58,354 bases of DNA from JBHELT01 sp046262935 (lineage in GTDB: Bacteria > Actinomycetota > CADDZG01 > JAHWKV01), in NCBI GenBank assembly GCA_046262935.1, contig JBHELT010000026.1, positions 1 through 58,354 on the forward strand. The letters run 5' to 3'. Shown here piece by piece: positions 48,166-55,787 of the stretch; within the stretch, counting starts at the first letter, position 1; every line of letters starts with the position of its first letter. Both the position numbers and the translations under genes were made by a program. Below the pieces are notes generated by a model. That model was not told where the DNA came from. It saw only the letters and a program-made list of their open reading frames with translations, and did not search any database.

Positions 48166-49143
48166 TTGAAACCCTTGATCAAGGTTGTAATGGCGCGGGT
48201 TGTGGTCATTGGCATGCTGGTCGGATCGATCTCCATGCAGGCACATGCCGCGTCGGCCATGCCATTGGAGCTGAGAGCGCTTGGTTTCCCGGTCGAAGGC
48301 CAGACCCACTACAGCGACGATTTCGGCGCCCCGCGTTCGGGGGGCCGAACCCATGAAGGCAACGACATCCTCGGCGAGAAACTCCAACACCTGCTTGCGG
48401 CCGCGGATGGCACCATCAGTTGGATGCGCTCAGATGCATCTGGCCTCTCGGGTAACTCTCTTTCGATCGTTGACCATGATGGTTGGTCGTATCGGTACAT
48501 GCACGTCAACAACGACTCACCGGGAACCGACGATGGGCTCGATCCGATCGAGTGGATGTTCGCACCTGGACTGACCGTTGGTTCAAAGGTCACGAAAGGG
48601 CAGTTCGTTGCATTTCTCGGCGATAGTGGCAACGCCGAGTCAACCTCGCCGCATCTTCATTTCGAAGTTCATCGTCCAGACGGATCAGTCATCGATCCGT
48701 GGCCGAGCCTTCGGATTTCGCAAGGCCTTTCGGTCGCAGGCGGCAGATGCGATCCAGGCCCCGTGCCGGACGATCTGCTGATGCCCTCGCCGCGGGACTT
48801 ATCGCCGAGCCCCGAGCCAACCGGGAGCCAAACTCAGACCGCTGCGCAGGGATCGACGACTACATCGACGGGAGACTCGAATGAACCACCTCCGTCCTCC
48901 GAGCCCAAACCCACGCAAACCGTTTACGTGCCTGCTGTCATCGACTCCCCGGGATGCGCTGATTCTCAAGTGAAGAGTGCTTCAACCTCGCGAACCTGCT
49001 CCGATGTAGGCGCAGCGAGCAAGAGGAAATCGACCAAGAAATCATCTGGAAGGGTCAAGGCGTCAACGAAGAAGAAGTGCGCAAAGCCTAAGAAGGCCAA
49101 GGCACCAATCAAGAAGAAGCCGCGGACCACCAAGAGGAAGTGA
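48166..49143 (+). CDS. Secreted M23-family metallopeptidase with basic tail
   Basis: The 325-aa protein has a signal peptide (VVVIGMLVGSISMQAHAASA) and an M23 domain with zinc ligands in RTHEGNDI and PHLHFEVH. A Pro/Ser/Thr linker precedes a Lys-rich C-terminal tail (SKRKSTKKSSGRVKAS and further). M23 peptidases cut peptidoglycan cross-bridges; the basic tail may bind anionic wall polymers (inference). TTG at 48166 follows GGGGAG by nine bases. The longer frame from 48013 runs inside the upstream gene. Confidence 0.88.
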   Translation: MKPLIKVVMARVVVIGMLVGSISMQAHAASAMPLELRALGFPVEGQTHYSDDFGAPRSGGRTHEGNDILGEKLQHLLAAADGTISWMRSDASGLSGNSLSIVDHDGWSYRYMHVNNDSPGTDDGLDPIEWMFAPGLTVGSKVTKGQFVAFLGDSGNAESTSPHLHFEVHRPDGSVIDPWPSLRISQGLSVAGGRCDPGPVPDDLLMPSPRDLSPSPEPTGSQTQTAAQGSTTTSTGDSNEPPPSSEPKPTQTVYVPAVIDSPGCADSQVKSASTSRTCSDVGAASKRKSTKKSSGRVKASTKKKCAKPKKAKAPIKKKPRTTKRK

Positions 49144-49182
49144 GCCATAATCGGTCCGAACCAGTTGCCCAGGAGGACCGAG

Positions 49183-49404
49183 ATGTGCCGAAGCATCAAG
49201 ACACTGCGAACAACCGACGGGCCGGCACCTGAGCCCGAGATAGAAGAAGCGGCGCTGCAATTCGTTCGAAAGATCAGCGGCTTCCGCAAACCTTCCAAGG
49301 CCAACGAAGAAGTCTTCGACAAGGCTGTACTCGAGATCGCCGATTCGTGTCGCCAATTGCTCGCCGCGTTGCCAAACAAAAAGTCAGCGCCAGTCAACGC
49401 CTGA
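49183..49404 (+). CDS. DUF2277 family small protein
   Basis: The 73-aa protein begins MCRSIKTLRTTDGPAP, the hallmark of DUF2277 (the MCRxIxxLR start is near invariant). It continues with EEAALQFVRKISGFRKPS and a C-terminal helix. The ATG follows AGGAGG at six bases. Function is unknown. The conserved N-terminal Cys-Arg suggests a ligand or metal site, which is inference. Confidence 0.88.
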   Translation: MCRSIKTLRTTDGPAPEPEIEEAALQFVRKISGFRKPSKANEEVFDKAVLEIADSCRQLLAALPNKKSAPVNA

Positions 49405-49492
49405 TCGCAGCCGTGACATACTCGCGCCCGGGGCCCTCGGGATAAGACGGAGCAACATGGCTCGTGGCTCAGGCCGAATGGAGGCGTTGCCA

Positions 49493-49960
49493 ATGGGTTA
49501 CAAGTTCGAGATCAAGCAGATCCGGCCACGCCTGACCGCGACCATCCGCGAAAAGACAACGCAAGCGGAACTTGGCGCGAAGTTCGCAGAACTCCTGCCC
49601 GAGATTGCGAGTGTGTTGAAGGACAACGACGTCGCAAGCATCGGGGCCCCCTTCGGCCGCTTCCATTCATTCAACGACCAAGAAGTCGACTTAGAAGCGG
49701 GCATCGGCGTGGCGATGGAAGTAGAGCGCATGGGTCGGGTCCGGTCCAGTTCGCTGCCCGGAGACAGGGTTGCTGTTACTTGGCACATCGGTCCTTACAC
49801 GACGCTGGGTGAGGCGCACGAGGCGATCATCAAGTGGATCGCTGAAAAGGGGCTCACCATCGACGATGCACCTTGGGAGGTCTATTGGACCGACCCGATG
49901 CAGGAGCATGATTCCGCGAAGTGGCGAACGGAACTGATCTATCCACTGACCCCTGGGTGA
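49493..49960 (+). CDS. GyrI-like effector-binding domain protein
   Basis: The 155-aa protein resembles the GyrI/AraC effector-binding fold: FGRFHSFNDQEVDLEAGIGV, RVAVTWHIGPYTTLGEAHEAI and APWEVYWTDPMQEHDSAKWRTELIYPL. Such stand-alone domains bind or hydrolyse small hydrophobic compounds. No DNA-binding domain is present. I chose ATG at 49493, eight bases after GGAGG. Earlier in-frame starts have no ribosome-binding site. Confidence 0.83.
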   Translation: MGYKFEIKQIRPRLTATIREKTTQAELGAKFAELLPEIASVLKDNDVASIGAPFGRFHSFNDQEVDLEAGIGVAMEVERMGRVRSSSLPGDRVAVTWHIGPYTTLGEAHEAIIKWIAEKGLTIDDAPWEVYWTDPMQEHDSAKWRTELIYPLTPG

Positions 49961-49979
49961 AACTTGAAAAGCGCTGTCA

Positions 49980-50468
49980 GTGCGCTCTTTCCGCACCGTG
50001 AAACTGCTGCTGATCCGCCATGCGGACGCTGGGGAGCCAGGTCCGAACTGGCCGGACGACGGCCAGCGCCCCTTGACCGACGAAGGTCGCGATCAAGCTT
50101 CTCGATTGGGACCAGTGCTCGGGCGTTTGTTCCCAAACTGCGATGTCGTCTGCTCCACATCCTTGAAAAGGGCTCGTGAAACGGCTGCAGCGATCCATCC
50201 GAACACCGATTGGCCCAAACCGATCGTCCATGCGGCGGACATGTGGCTCCCACCGCGCCAGCTATTCGAGAGCTTCACCGCGTACGAGAAGGGATGCGTC
50301 GCTTACGTGGGTCATGAACCGGTACTTTCGCGGCTTATCAGTTTCCTTCTGACAGGAAACGAGACTGTAGTGGTCAAGATGGGAAAGGGAGCGGCTGCAC
50401 ATTTGGAGGTCAACGACCAGCCGCTGGCACGGTTGCTCTGGCTTCTGGTCCCCGAAGCGCTTCCTTGA
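49980..50468 (+). CDS. SixA-like phosphohistidine phosphatase (histidine phosphatase family)
   Basis: The 162-aa protein has the catalytic LLLIRHADAGEPGP (RHxx; nucleophilic His near residue 14), CSTSLKRARETAAAI and the second His in YVGHEPVLSRL. SixA dephosphorylates phosphohistidine; homologues also act on small phosphoesters. GTG at 49980 or at 49998 could be the start, as neither has a clear SD. Its last six codons, including the stop, form one copy of the 18-bp direct repeat found again at 52872. Confidence 0.85.
   Translation: MRSFRTVKLLLIRHADAGEPGPNWPDDGQRPLTDEGRDQASRLGPVLGRLFPNCDVVCSTSLKRARETAAAIHPNTDWPKPIVHAADMWLPPRQLFESFTAYEKGCVAYVGHEPVLSRLISFLLTGNETVVVKMGKGAAAHLEVNDQPLARLLWLLVPEALP
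50451..50468 (+). repeat. Left copy of 18-bp direct repeat (3' end of sixA-like gene)
   Basis: CCCGAAGCGCTTCCTTGA ends the sixA-like gene and recurs exactly at 52872-52889. Similarity extends a few bases left (TGGTC here, TGGTT there), so both copies would encode LVPEALP-stop. Duplication of a gene's 3' end at both sides of a segment is the usual footprint of site-specific integration. No integrase lies between the copies. Confidence 0.9.
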
Positions 50469-50513
50469 TGAAGAGCTTCCAGCGCGCCGCCGCAGGATCG
50501 CGGAGTCTTGACT

Positions 50514-50531
50514 GACGCATCTTGATGCGTC
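50514..50531. promoter_or_regulatory. Inverted-repeat operator upstream of vapBC
   Basis: GACGCATC-TT-GATGCGTC is a perfect 8-bp inverted repeat 16 bases before the antitoxin start, adjacent to a -35-like TTGACT (50508-50513). A TATATG lies just before the start codon. This is the expected position for autorepression by the toxin-antitoxin complex. Confidence 0.7.
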
Positions 50532-50547
50532 TCAACTATATGCTAAG

Positions 50548-50817
50548 ATGTCCTTCATGCGCACCACCGTGTCGATCGATCCCGATCTGGCCGCGACGCT
50601 GAAGCGGATCGCGCAGACACGGGGGATCACATTCAAAGAGGCCCTGAACGCGTCGCTTCGGGCTGGCCTTGGCGTTCAGACGGGTTCGCCGCGTCGCTAT
50701 CGCCTGCGGCCGCGTTCGATGGGACTGAGGCCGGGGATCGACCTGGATAAGGCGCTACGTCTTGCCGGCGCTATGGAGGACGCCGAAACTCTGCGCGAGC
50801 TCGAACTTCGTAAGTGA
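50548..50817 (+). CDS. vapB: VapB-type ribbon-helix-helix antitoxin
   Basis: The 89-aa protein has an N-terminal ribbon-helix-helix (MRTTVSIDPDLAATLKRIA, KEALNASLRAGL) and a C-terminal toxin-binding tail (PRSMGLRPGIDLDKALRLAG). It should bind the palindrome just upstream and neutralise the PIN toxin. The true start may be the second ATG (50557), which gives the standard RHH N-terminus; no SD is visible for either. Its stop overlaps the toxin start (GTGA). Confidence 0.88.
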   Translation: MSFMRTTVSIDPDLAATLKRIAQTRGITFKEALNASLRAGLGVQTGSPRRYRLRPRSMGLRPGIDLDKALRLAGAMEDAETLRELELRK

Positions 50818-51242
50818 AGCTTCCCGACGTAAATCTGTTGCTCTATGCGGTCGACACTTCGGCTTCTCGCCATGCGGCTGCCCGGCGATGGCTGGAAGAG
50901 CAGTTGTCGGGGTCGGAAACATTTGCACTTGCGTGGGTTGTTCTCCTCGCCTTCCTGCGACTCGGGACCAACCCCGGCATCTTCGACAAGCCCCTCAAGG
51001 TTGCGGAGGCGCTGGATCTTGTGGACGAGTGGCTTTCACAACCGCCTTCAACGGTGGTGCACCCAACGCAACGTCACGCGTCGATACTGCGCGAGCTCCT
51101 CGAGCCCATGGGCACCGCGGCCAACCTCACGACCGACGCCCATCTGGCGGCGCTTTCGATAGAGCATGGCGCTCAACTTTGCTCCTGCGACTCAGACTTC
51201 GCACGCTTCTCAGGCGTTCGATGGCATGACCCCCTGCGATGA
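50814..51242 (+). CDS. vapC: VapC-type PIN-domain ribonuclease toxin
   Basis: The 142-aa PIN domain keeps its acidic metal-binding residues: LPDVNLLLYAVD near the N-terminus, WVVLLAFLRL, NLTTDAHLAALSIEHG and CSCDSDFARFSG. VapC toxins cut tRNA or rRNA. The GTG overlaps the antitoxin stop by four bases. The pair lies inside the segment bounded by the 18-bp direct repeat. Confidence 0.9.
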   Translation: MKLPDVNLLLYAVDTSASRHAAARRWLEEQLSGSETFALAWVVLLAFLRLGTNPGIFDKPLKVAEALDLVDEWLSQPPSTVVHPTQRHASILRELLEPMGTAANLTTDAHLAALSIEHGAQLCSCDSDFARFSGVRWHDPLR

Positions 51243-51402
51243 CCTCGTGGCTGAGCCTGCTAAAGGCTAAGCCACCGAACCTCGCTGCTCCGTCCAAAAA
51301 CTGCGGAGCCTTCCACTCGGTGAACGTGATTGGACTTGAGCCTAGTGTGCTGGCTAGAGTCACGAGTTGAAACCCAGGAATCGACGGAAGGAGTGGTGCG
51401 GT

Positions 51403-52827
51403 ATGACCATCGAGATTCAGACGCTGTCGGCAGGTAAAGCCAAGTTTACCGATGAGCAGTTGGGCGAACTTCAGATGATGTTCCGTGGCCCCCTGATCGG
51501 GCCGGAGGATGAGCGATACAACACCAGCAGATCCGTCGAAAACCTGGCCATCGATCGGCACCCTGGGCTCATCATCCGTTGTTCTGGAACCGCCGATGTC
51601 ATCGATGGCGTAAACCTCGCTCGCGAGCATGGCCTCCTTTTGGCGGTGCGGGCGGGCGGACACCACGTGGGTGGACACGGAGCGACAGAGGGCGGCCTGC
51701 TCCTTGACCTTCGGGAAATGAATGGAGTGTGGGTCGACGTTGAAAACAAAGTCGTGCGTTGCCAAGGCGGCGCTACGTGGGGTCAAGTAGATCGCGAGAC
51801 CCAACAGTTCGGGCTGGTCGTTCCCGGAGGCGTCGTCTCCGGGACGGGAGTAGGAGGCCTAACCCTCGGCGGGGGCATCGGCTGGCTGCATCGCAAATGG
51901 GGTTTGTCGTGCGACAACCTTCTCGAGGCAACGGTCGTCACTGCAGACGGGAAGCTCGTCAAAGCGAGTGCAACCACGAACAAGGATCTCTTCTGGGGGA
52001 TCCGAGGCGGCGGGGGCAACTTTGGCATCGTCGTCGACTTCACCTTCGAGGCCCATGAGCTTGGTCCGATGGTGTTTCCGGGAGCCGTCTTCCATGCGGC
52101 GGAGGAGGGCGAGAAACTTCTGCCTCTCTGGCGCGATTGGGCGCTTCAGGCAGGCGACGAGATCACAACGCGTGCGCTCTACTGGTCGATGCCCGTCGAC
52201 GATTCCTTGCCTCCACCGGTCCAAGGTAAGGATGTATTCATCATGGCAGCCCTCGTTGCAGGCGATCAGAGCAAAGCCGAAAAACTGGTTGCGCCGCTGC
52301 GTGCTCTCGGCACACCACTGGCCGACATCAGCGGTCTCATGCCATACCGCGGCTTCCAGTCCGCATTCGATGCCCTCTCCGCGGGGCATCACAGCTATTG
52401 GAAATCGACGTATCTGAGCGAACTAACTGACGAGGCCATCGCGCTCATTCACAAGCGCGCCAGTGAGAGGCCAGATCCAAAGGTGCTCGTCCATATCCCC
52501 ATCATGGGAGGAGCTACCGCCGCGGTTCCAGAGGCAGATACTGCGTTCGGGGACAGAAGCGCGCCGTTCATGCTCAGTATCGATGGCAACACGTACGATG
52601 CCAAGAACTTCGAGAATGTTCGCCAGTGGGTCAAAGACTTCATCGGCGACGTTCAGAACCTGTCAGGAGTTGGTGGGGCATACCTGAACTTCTCAGGTGA
52701 CGACGCTACCGAACAGGCTGTGATCCAAGCTCAATTCGGCCAGAACCTAACGCGTCTAAAGGAACTCAAGAAAAAGTACGACCCCACCAATCTTTTCCGG
52801 GTGAACAACAATATCCAACCCGCGTAG
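51403..52827 (+). CDS. FAD-dependent oxidase, berberine-bridge-enzyme-like
   Basis: The 474-aa protein has a PCMH-type FAD domain (VRAGGHHVGGHG, His at the usual covalent-flavin position; GGVVSGTGVGGLTLGGGIGW; GLSCDNLLEATVVTADG; WGIRGGGGNFGIV). It ends with the BBE motif AYLNFSGD and KKKYDPTNLFRVNNNI. Members oxidise alcohols, sugars or secondary metabolites with oxygen. The substrate is unknown. ATG at 51403 follows AAGGAG. It is inside the segment bounded by the 18-bp repeat and may be acquired. Confidence 0.9.
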   Translation: MTIEIQTLSAGKAKFTDEQLGELQMMFRGPLIGPEDERYNTSRSVENLAIDRHPGLIIRCSGTADVIDGVNLAREHGLLLAVRAGGHHVGGHGATEGGLLLDLREMNGVWVDVENKVVRCQGGATWGQVDRETQQFGLVVPGGVVSGTGVGGLTLGGGIGWLHRKWGLSCDNLLEATVVTADGKLVKASATTNKDLFWGIRGGGGNFGIVVDFTFEAHELGPMVFPGAVFHAAEEGEKLLPLWRDWALQAGDEITTRALYWSMPVDDSLPPPVQGKDVFIMAALVAGDQSKAEKLVAPLRALGTPLADISGLMPYRGFQSAFDALSAGHHSYWKSTYLSELTDEAIALIHKRASERPDPKVLVHIPIMGGATAAVPEADTAFGDRSAPFMLSIDGNTYDAKNFENVRQWVKDFIGDVQNLSGVGGAYLNFSGDDATEQAVIQAQFGQNLTRLKELKKKYDPTNLFRVNNNIQPA

Positions 52828-53118
52828 GGAGTCACGCAAGAGACAAGGGAGTCGGTCGTGATCCTTTGGTTCCCGAAGCGCTTCCTTGACGTTGATCATT
52901 TGCATTTGATGCAGGACAAGTAGCGCTAAGCCTGCAGGCGCGCGGTGCCCCCGCGCACGAGATGGAAAGCGGTGGTAAGCATCCACGCCAGGAACACCAC
53001 GGACGTCGGACCCTTGGCCCGCTGACTCATGCCCGTGACGGCCACGACTTCAAATGGTTTCGACGCGCTGAAGTGTTTCGAATAGCCCCGTTACATGTGT
53101 GGTAGACGTTGTAATCAG
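52828..53118. other. Non-coding spacer after the flavoprotein gene
   Basis: The spacer holds the right 18-bp repeat copy and a GC-rich hairpin (GCGCGG-TGCCC-CCGCGC, about 52940-52956) that could terminate the flavoprotein transcript. A minus-strand frame of 34 codons (52926-53030) encodes a hydrophobic stretch (SVVFLAWMLTTAFHLV) but has no ribosome-binding site. I see no convincing gene here. Confidence 0.5.
52872..52889 (+). repeat. Right copy of 18-bp direct repeat
   Basis: This is an exact second copy of CCCGAAGCGCTTCCTTGA, 45 bases after the flavoprotein stop and outside any gene. Together with 50451-50468 it encloses vapBC and the flavoprotein (about 2.4 kb). Read in the sixA frame it ends LVPEALP-stop, matching the real sixA end. 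Confidence 0.9.
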
Positions 53119-53772
53119 TCACTCCAAGGTGCGCTCGGGCGCCGCGCCGGATTCCACGGCGATGGCTCCCCAGATGATGTGCCAGATCAGGTACACCCAA
53201 AACCGCATCACAAGTGGCGCGACTGGTCCCGCCATCTTGAAAACCCATGATGCAAGGACCGAGTACACGGGCGCTGCCAGGATGAGCTGGGCGACTACAA
53301 CTCCGGGTACCGCCGATCCCTTTGACGCCATCACCTTCTGGACACCAAGGAACTGTGTCGCCGTATAGGCCACCGCGAGCAGACCCGTCGCTGCCCAGAA
53401 GACAGCCGTGAATGCCCGGCCGTTCAGCAGTACGTGTGACACCAACCACACGATTGCGGGCAATGCTATGAATCGGAACAGCGCTTCCTCCAACAAGCCG
53501 CCTTCGGTATAGACCAGGATCGATTTGGGGAAACGCACGTGGGGGATCCGAAGCTCGCGAGGCGTGAGGACTGTCAGCACTATGCTTAGAAGTCCGATAG
53601 GCATCGAGAGAGCGGACGGTAGTCCGAAGCGCTGCCACATGGATACATGGGGGGACCACGCCGTCGGGAACCCGGAAATTTTCGCAAGGTAAAGTCCCGC
53701 CACGGCCGCCACGACTATCGCCACTCTCGACAAGTTCTTAGTCAACGCGGCAGCCTTGGCGCTCTTCTGCAT
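53119..53772 (-). CDS. CPBP/Abi-like membrane protein
   Basis: The 217-aa protein has about six hydrophobic helices. The motif GGLLEEALFRFIALP carries the EExxxR signature of CPBP (CAAX-protease/bacteriocin-processing) intramembrane enzymes. The later histidine motifs of the family are weak (LIWHIIWGAIA), so activity is uncertain. ATG at 53772 follows AAGGAG at six bases. Several members are linked to bacteriocin immunity or abortive infection, which is only suggestive here. Confidence 0.65.
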   Translation of the reverse strand: MQKSAKAAALTKNLSRVAIVVAAVAGLYLAKISGFPTAWSPHVSMWQRFGLPSALSMPIGLLSIVLTVLTPRELRIPHVRFPKSILVYTEGGLLEEALFRFIALPAIVWLVSHVLLNGRAFTAVFWAATGLLAVAYTATQFLGVQKVMASKGSAVPGVVVAQLILAAPVYSVLASWVFKMAGPVAPLVMRFWVYLIWHIIWGAIAVESGAAPERTLE

Positions 53773-53930
53773 TAGTCTCTCCTTGTTCAGCTCGGCCGCC
53801 GTTTGGTGCCACGCGGGCCCGGAAGTTCCCTTTCCGCATTCTCCGGCCTCTTCATCCACCCTGGGAACCCTTAGATCCATCCCTCGACAAGCCGGTCTCT
53901 CAAGAAGATTTCAACGAACTTTTGTGAAGC

Positions 53931-53988
53931 GGTTCGAGTAAGCGCGTAAGGGCCGAATTTGTGCATCTATCGAGTCTGTATTCGAACC
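53931..53988 (+). repeat. Hairpin repeat, copy A
   Basis: The copy begins GGTTCGAGTA and ends TATTCGAACC, terminal inverted repeats matching at nine of ten positions. Its centre carries GCCGAATTTGTGC and GAGTCTG, shared with the other copies. It lies in the spacer between the CPBP-like gene and the mazEF-like pair. Confidence 0.8.
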
Positions 53989-54042
53989 TTGCCAACGAGT
54001 AGCTTCAGACACGCTCTTGAGTTGTGGTAAGACACATCGTGA

Positions 54043-54048
54043 TACACT
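54043..54048 (+). promoter_or_regulatory. Extended -10 position for leaderless mazEF-like transcript
   Basis: TACACT lies exactly six bases before the antitoxin ATG. The TANNNT-N6-RTG arrangement is typical of leaderless actinobacterial transcripts, and no SD precedes the start. A TTGAGT further upstream is too far for an ideal -35. Confidence 0.5.
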
Positions 54049-54054
54049 CTGTTA

Positions 54055-54294
54055 ATGGCGAGCGCGATTTCAGTTCGACTTGACGACAAGGCTTTAAGGG
54101 CCCTCGCGAGGCTTGAGGCCACCGGGATGAGTCGATCCCAGGCTATACGCAGTGCGCTCGTTGAGTCAGCCGAGCGCCTTCGAAGCCGTAAGGCCCTTTC
54201 AGAGGAGGTCGCCGCCCTGGAGGCTGACGAAATTGACCGCATTGAGATGCGAGAAGTGGCCAGTCTAATGGAAAACCTCCGTGCTCCGGGGTGA
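54055..54294 (+). CDS. Ribbon-helix-helix antitoxin (MazE/PemI-like partner)
   Basis: The 79-aa protein has a CopG-type N-terminus (AISVRLDDKALRALARLE, GMSRSQAIRSALVESAERL) and an acidic C-terminal tail (EVAALEADEIDRIEMREVA) suited to wrapping the toxin. It overlaps the toxin gene by 14 bases. It is flanked by hairpin repeat copies A and B. Confidence 0.85.
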   Translation: MASAISVRLDDKALRALARLEATGMSRSQAIRSALVESAERLRSRKALSEEVAALEADEIDRIEMREVASLMENLRAPG

Positions 54295-54601
54295 CATCCA
54301 TATTCTTCGGCCGCCCAAGAGGAGTGGCGGCCACGAACAGCAAGGTCGCCGATTTGGCGTCGTCGTTCAAGCCAATGAACTTCTGCCCAGATCCATCGTG
54401 CTGGTCGCCCCAACCTCTCGAAGCGCTAGGGCGGCATCCTTTCGTCCTGAGATCGAGATCGAAGGCGAACCAACGTTGGTCCTTGTTGAGCAGGTGGGCG
54501 CTGTTGACGTCACTCGGCTAGGTGACCTAGTCGGCCACACCACAGCAGAGCAGATGTGGGGACTTGATGAGGCTCTACTAACCGTTTTCGGCCTTCGATA
54601 A
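54281..54601 (+). CDS. MazF/PemK-family endoribonuclease toxin
   Basis: The 106-aa protein has the PemK-like fold: MLRGDIHILRPPKRSGG, RFGVVVQANELLPRSIVLVAPTS (two adjoining segments), VLVEQVGAVDVTRLGDLVG and the final helix MWGLDEALLTVFGL. MazF toxins cut mRNA at short motifs. GTG lies inside the end of the antitoxin gene. Confidence 0.87.
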   Translation: MLRGDIHILRPPKRSGGHEQQGRRFGVVVQANELLPRSIVLVAPTSRSARAASFRPEIEIEGEPTLVLVEQVGAVDVTRLGDLVGHTTAEQMWGLDEALLTVFGLR

Positions 54602-54644
54602 GTCTAAGTCTCTTGGCTGACTGAAGAATGACGAACGTTCAATG

Positions 54645-54727
54645 GGTTCGAGTAAAGACCTGTTAGGTCGACCCAAGAGTCGCTATTTTTGAACTTTGTG
54701 CTCCTAACGGGTCTTGTGTTCAAACTC
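54645..54727 (+). repeat. Hairpin repeat, copy B (longest)
   Basis: The left arm GGTTCGAGTA-AAGACCTGTTAGG pairs with a right arm ending CCTAACGGGTCTT-GTGTTCAAACTC, giving a stem of about 24 bp with few mismatches. The inner stem is specific to this copy, yet both arms match each other, so structure rather than sequence seems kept. GAGTCGC and TTTGTGCTCCTAAC are shared with copy E. Confidence 0.8.
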
Positions 54728-54763
54728 CGAAGCTTTGATCCTTCTCCGATACATGGTTGGCGG

Positions 54764-54769
54764 TAAACT
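54764..54769 (+). promoter_or_regulatory. -10 element for leaderless hicB-like transcript
   Basis: TAAACT lies exactly six bases before the GTG start of the HicB-like gene, the same TANNNT-N6-RTG spacing as for the mazEF-like pair. No SD is present. Confidence 0.5.
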
Positions 54770-54775
54770 TATCGA

Positions 54776-55048
54776 GTGAGCACTCCCACTTTCACTGCCG
54801 CGGTTACGCACGAGGCTCCCTTGTACGTGGCACGTTGTCTTGAGGTTGAAGTCGCCAGTCAGGGAGCGAGCGTTGATGCTGCCCTCGCCAGCTTAAAAGA
54901 GGCCCTTGAGCTGTACTTCGAAGACGTTTCCTTGCCTGAGGGTATGGAACCTCCTCTCATTGCGAAAGTCGAACTCTCGGAAGAGGTTCGAATAAGCGCG
55001 ATAAGGTCCGAATTCGTGCCCCCAACGGGATTCGGAAAGCATTGGTGA
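54776..55048 (+). CDS. HicB-family antitoxin, no partner seen
   Basis: The 90-aa protein shows the HicB partial RNase-H fold: FTAAVTHEAPLYVARCLEVE, VASQGASVDAALASLKEALE and LYFEDVSLPEG. No DNA-binding tail is seen. No HicA toxin lies on either side: the upstream gene is MazF-like, and after the stop comes a 13-codon frame and then leftward higA. The last 20 or so codons are made of hairpin repeat copy C, so the C-terminus has been rewritten or truncated by the repeat. Confidence 0.8.
   Translation: MSTPTFTAAVTHEAPLYVARCLEVEVASQGASVDAALASLKEALELYFEDVSLPEGMEPPLIAKVELSEEVRISAIRSEFVPPTGFGKHW
54985..55034 (+). repeat. Hairpin repeat, copy C, inside the end of the hicB-like gene
   Basis: GGTTCGAATAAGCGCG, GGTCCGAATTCGTGC and CCAACGGG match copies A and E; the right arm is degenerate (ATTCGGAAAGC). 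It encodes the end of the HicB-like protein (RISAIRSEFVPPTGFG). Confidence 0.75.
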
Positions 55049-55114
55049 CCCACAATCCAGGTTCCTTCGAATACGCGGGGACCTGAAAATCTAGAGAGTC
55101 ACCGCGGGTCTCCT

Positions 55115-55432
55115 TCAAGCTGCGCGTGAGATGACCTGCCCAACCCTCTTGCGCGATATACCCAGCGCAAGCAAGGTACGAATGAGCAGATCGATCGAAA
55201 CGGAAGGATCGGCAGCCTCCATCTTCGCCACCCTTGATTGGCTGGAGCCAAGAAGGCGAGCAATCTCGGTTTGAGTTACGCCTTGAAGGGACCGGACCTC
55301 CCTAAGAAACGTAGCGAGAGCCAACTTCAGTTCGACAAAGGCAACCTCTTCATCCGAAAGGAGGAGAAATTCCTTGACGCCACCGATCCGGAAGCCGGCC
55401 TTCTCCAGCCGATCCCTTTTCTCCTTTTTCAT
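55115..55432 (-). CDS. higA: HigA-type XRE-family antitoxin
   Basis: The 105-aa protein has a C-terminal helix-turn-helix (VTQTEIARLLGSSQSRVAKM) and a helical N-terminal region (SDEEVAFVELKLALATFLRE). The ATG overlaps the toxin stop by four bases (ATGA). Toxin-before-antitoxin order is typical of higBA. Confidence 0.88.
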   Translation of the reverse strand: MKKEKRDRLEKAGFRIGGVKEFLLLSDEEVAFVELKLALATFLREVRSLQGVTQTEIARLLGSSQSRVAKMEAADPSVSIDLLIRTLLALGISRKRVGQVISRAA

Positions 55433-55779
55433 CCTTGGTTTTCCTTCACTGCCTGGTCGTATTTTCTCAGTCTCGTCTTGGAGCTTTCGATAACGGGCCT
55501 GGGTGTGGCGGAAGTCTTCTTTGCGAAAACCTCAACAATGATGATCGCGTCTTGATCCACGCGGTATATGAGACGCCAGGTTGCTCCTTCATCGATGATC
55601 CTCAACTCGTGACATCGCTTTCCCATCGACGGCATCGGCCGCGAGCGCGGCAGCGACACGGCCTCGCCTCGCTGTAATCGCCTCAGCAGGATGCCCGTTT
55701 CCAACCGTGCAGCCCTAGAAAGAGGCGGCGTTTTGACTTCGCCATGCAACCAAATGAGCGGCTTATCGTGGTCGACCAT
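55429..55779 (-). CDS. higB: HigB/RelE-type toxin (phage Gp49-like)
   Basis: The 116-aa protein has KPLIWLHGEVKTPPLS, RLETGILLRRLQRGE, SMGKRCHELRI, TWRLIYRVDQDAIIIVEVFAKKT and a C-terminal basic helix. This matches the HigB/Gp49 ribosome-dependent mRNA interferase family. It is transcribed leftward, opposite to the mazEF-like and hicB-like genes. Confidence 0.88.
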   Translation of the reverse strand: MVDHDKPLIWLHGEVKTPPLSRAARLETGILLRRLQRGEAVSLPRSRPMPSMGKRCHELRIIDEGATWRLIYRVDQDAIIIVEVFAKKTSATPRPVIESSKTRLRKYDQAVKENQG

Positions 55780-55787
55780 TGATGAGC

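Noticed and set aside
50451..52889. Composite transposon carrying vapBC and the flavoprotein
   Set aside because: No transposase or IS ends are present. The repeat is a duplicated gene 3' end, which fits site-specific integration better.
52926..53030. 34-codon minus-strand membrane peptide
   Set aside because: It has no ribosome-binding site, no recognisable family and lies in a spacer beside repeat and hairpin sequence.
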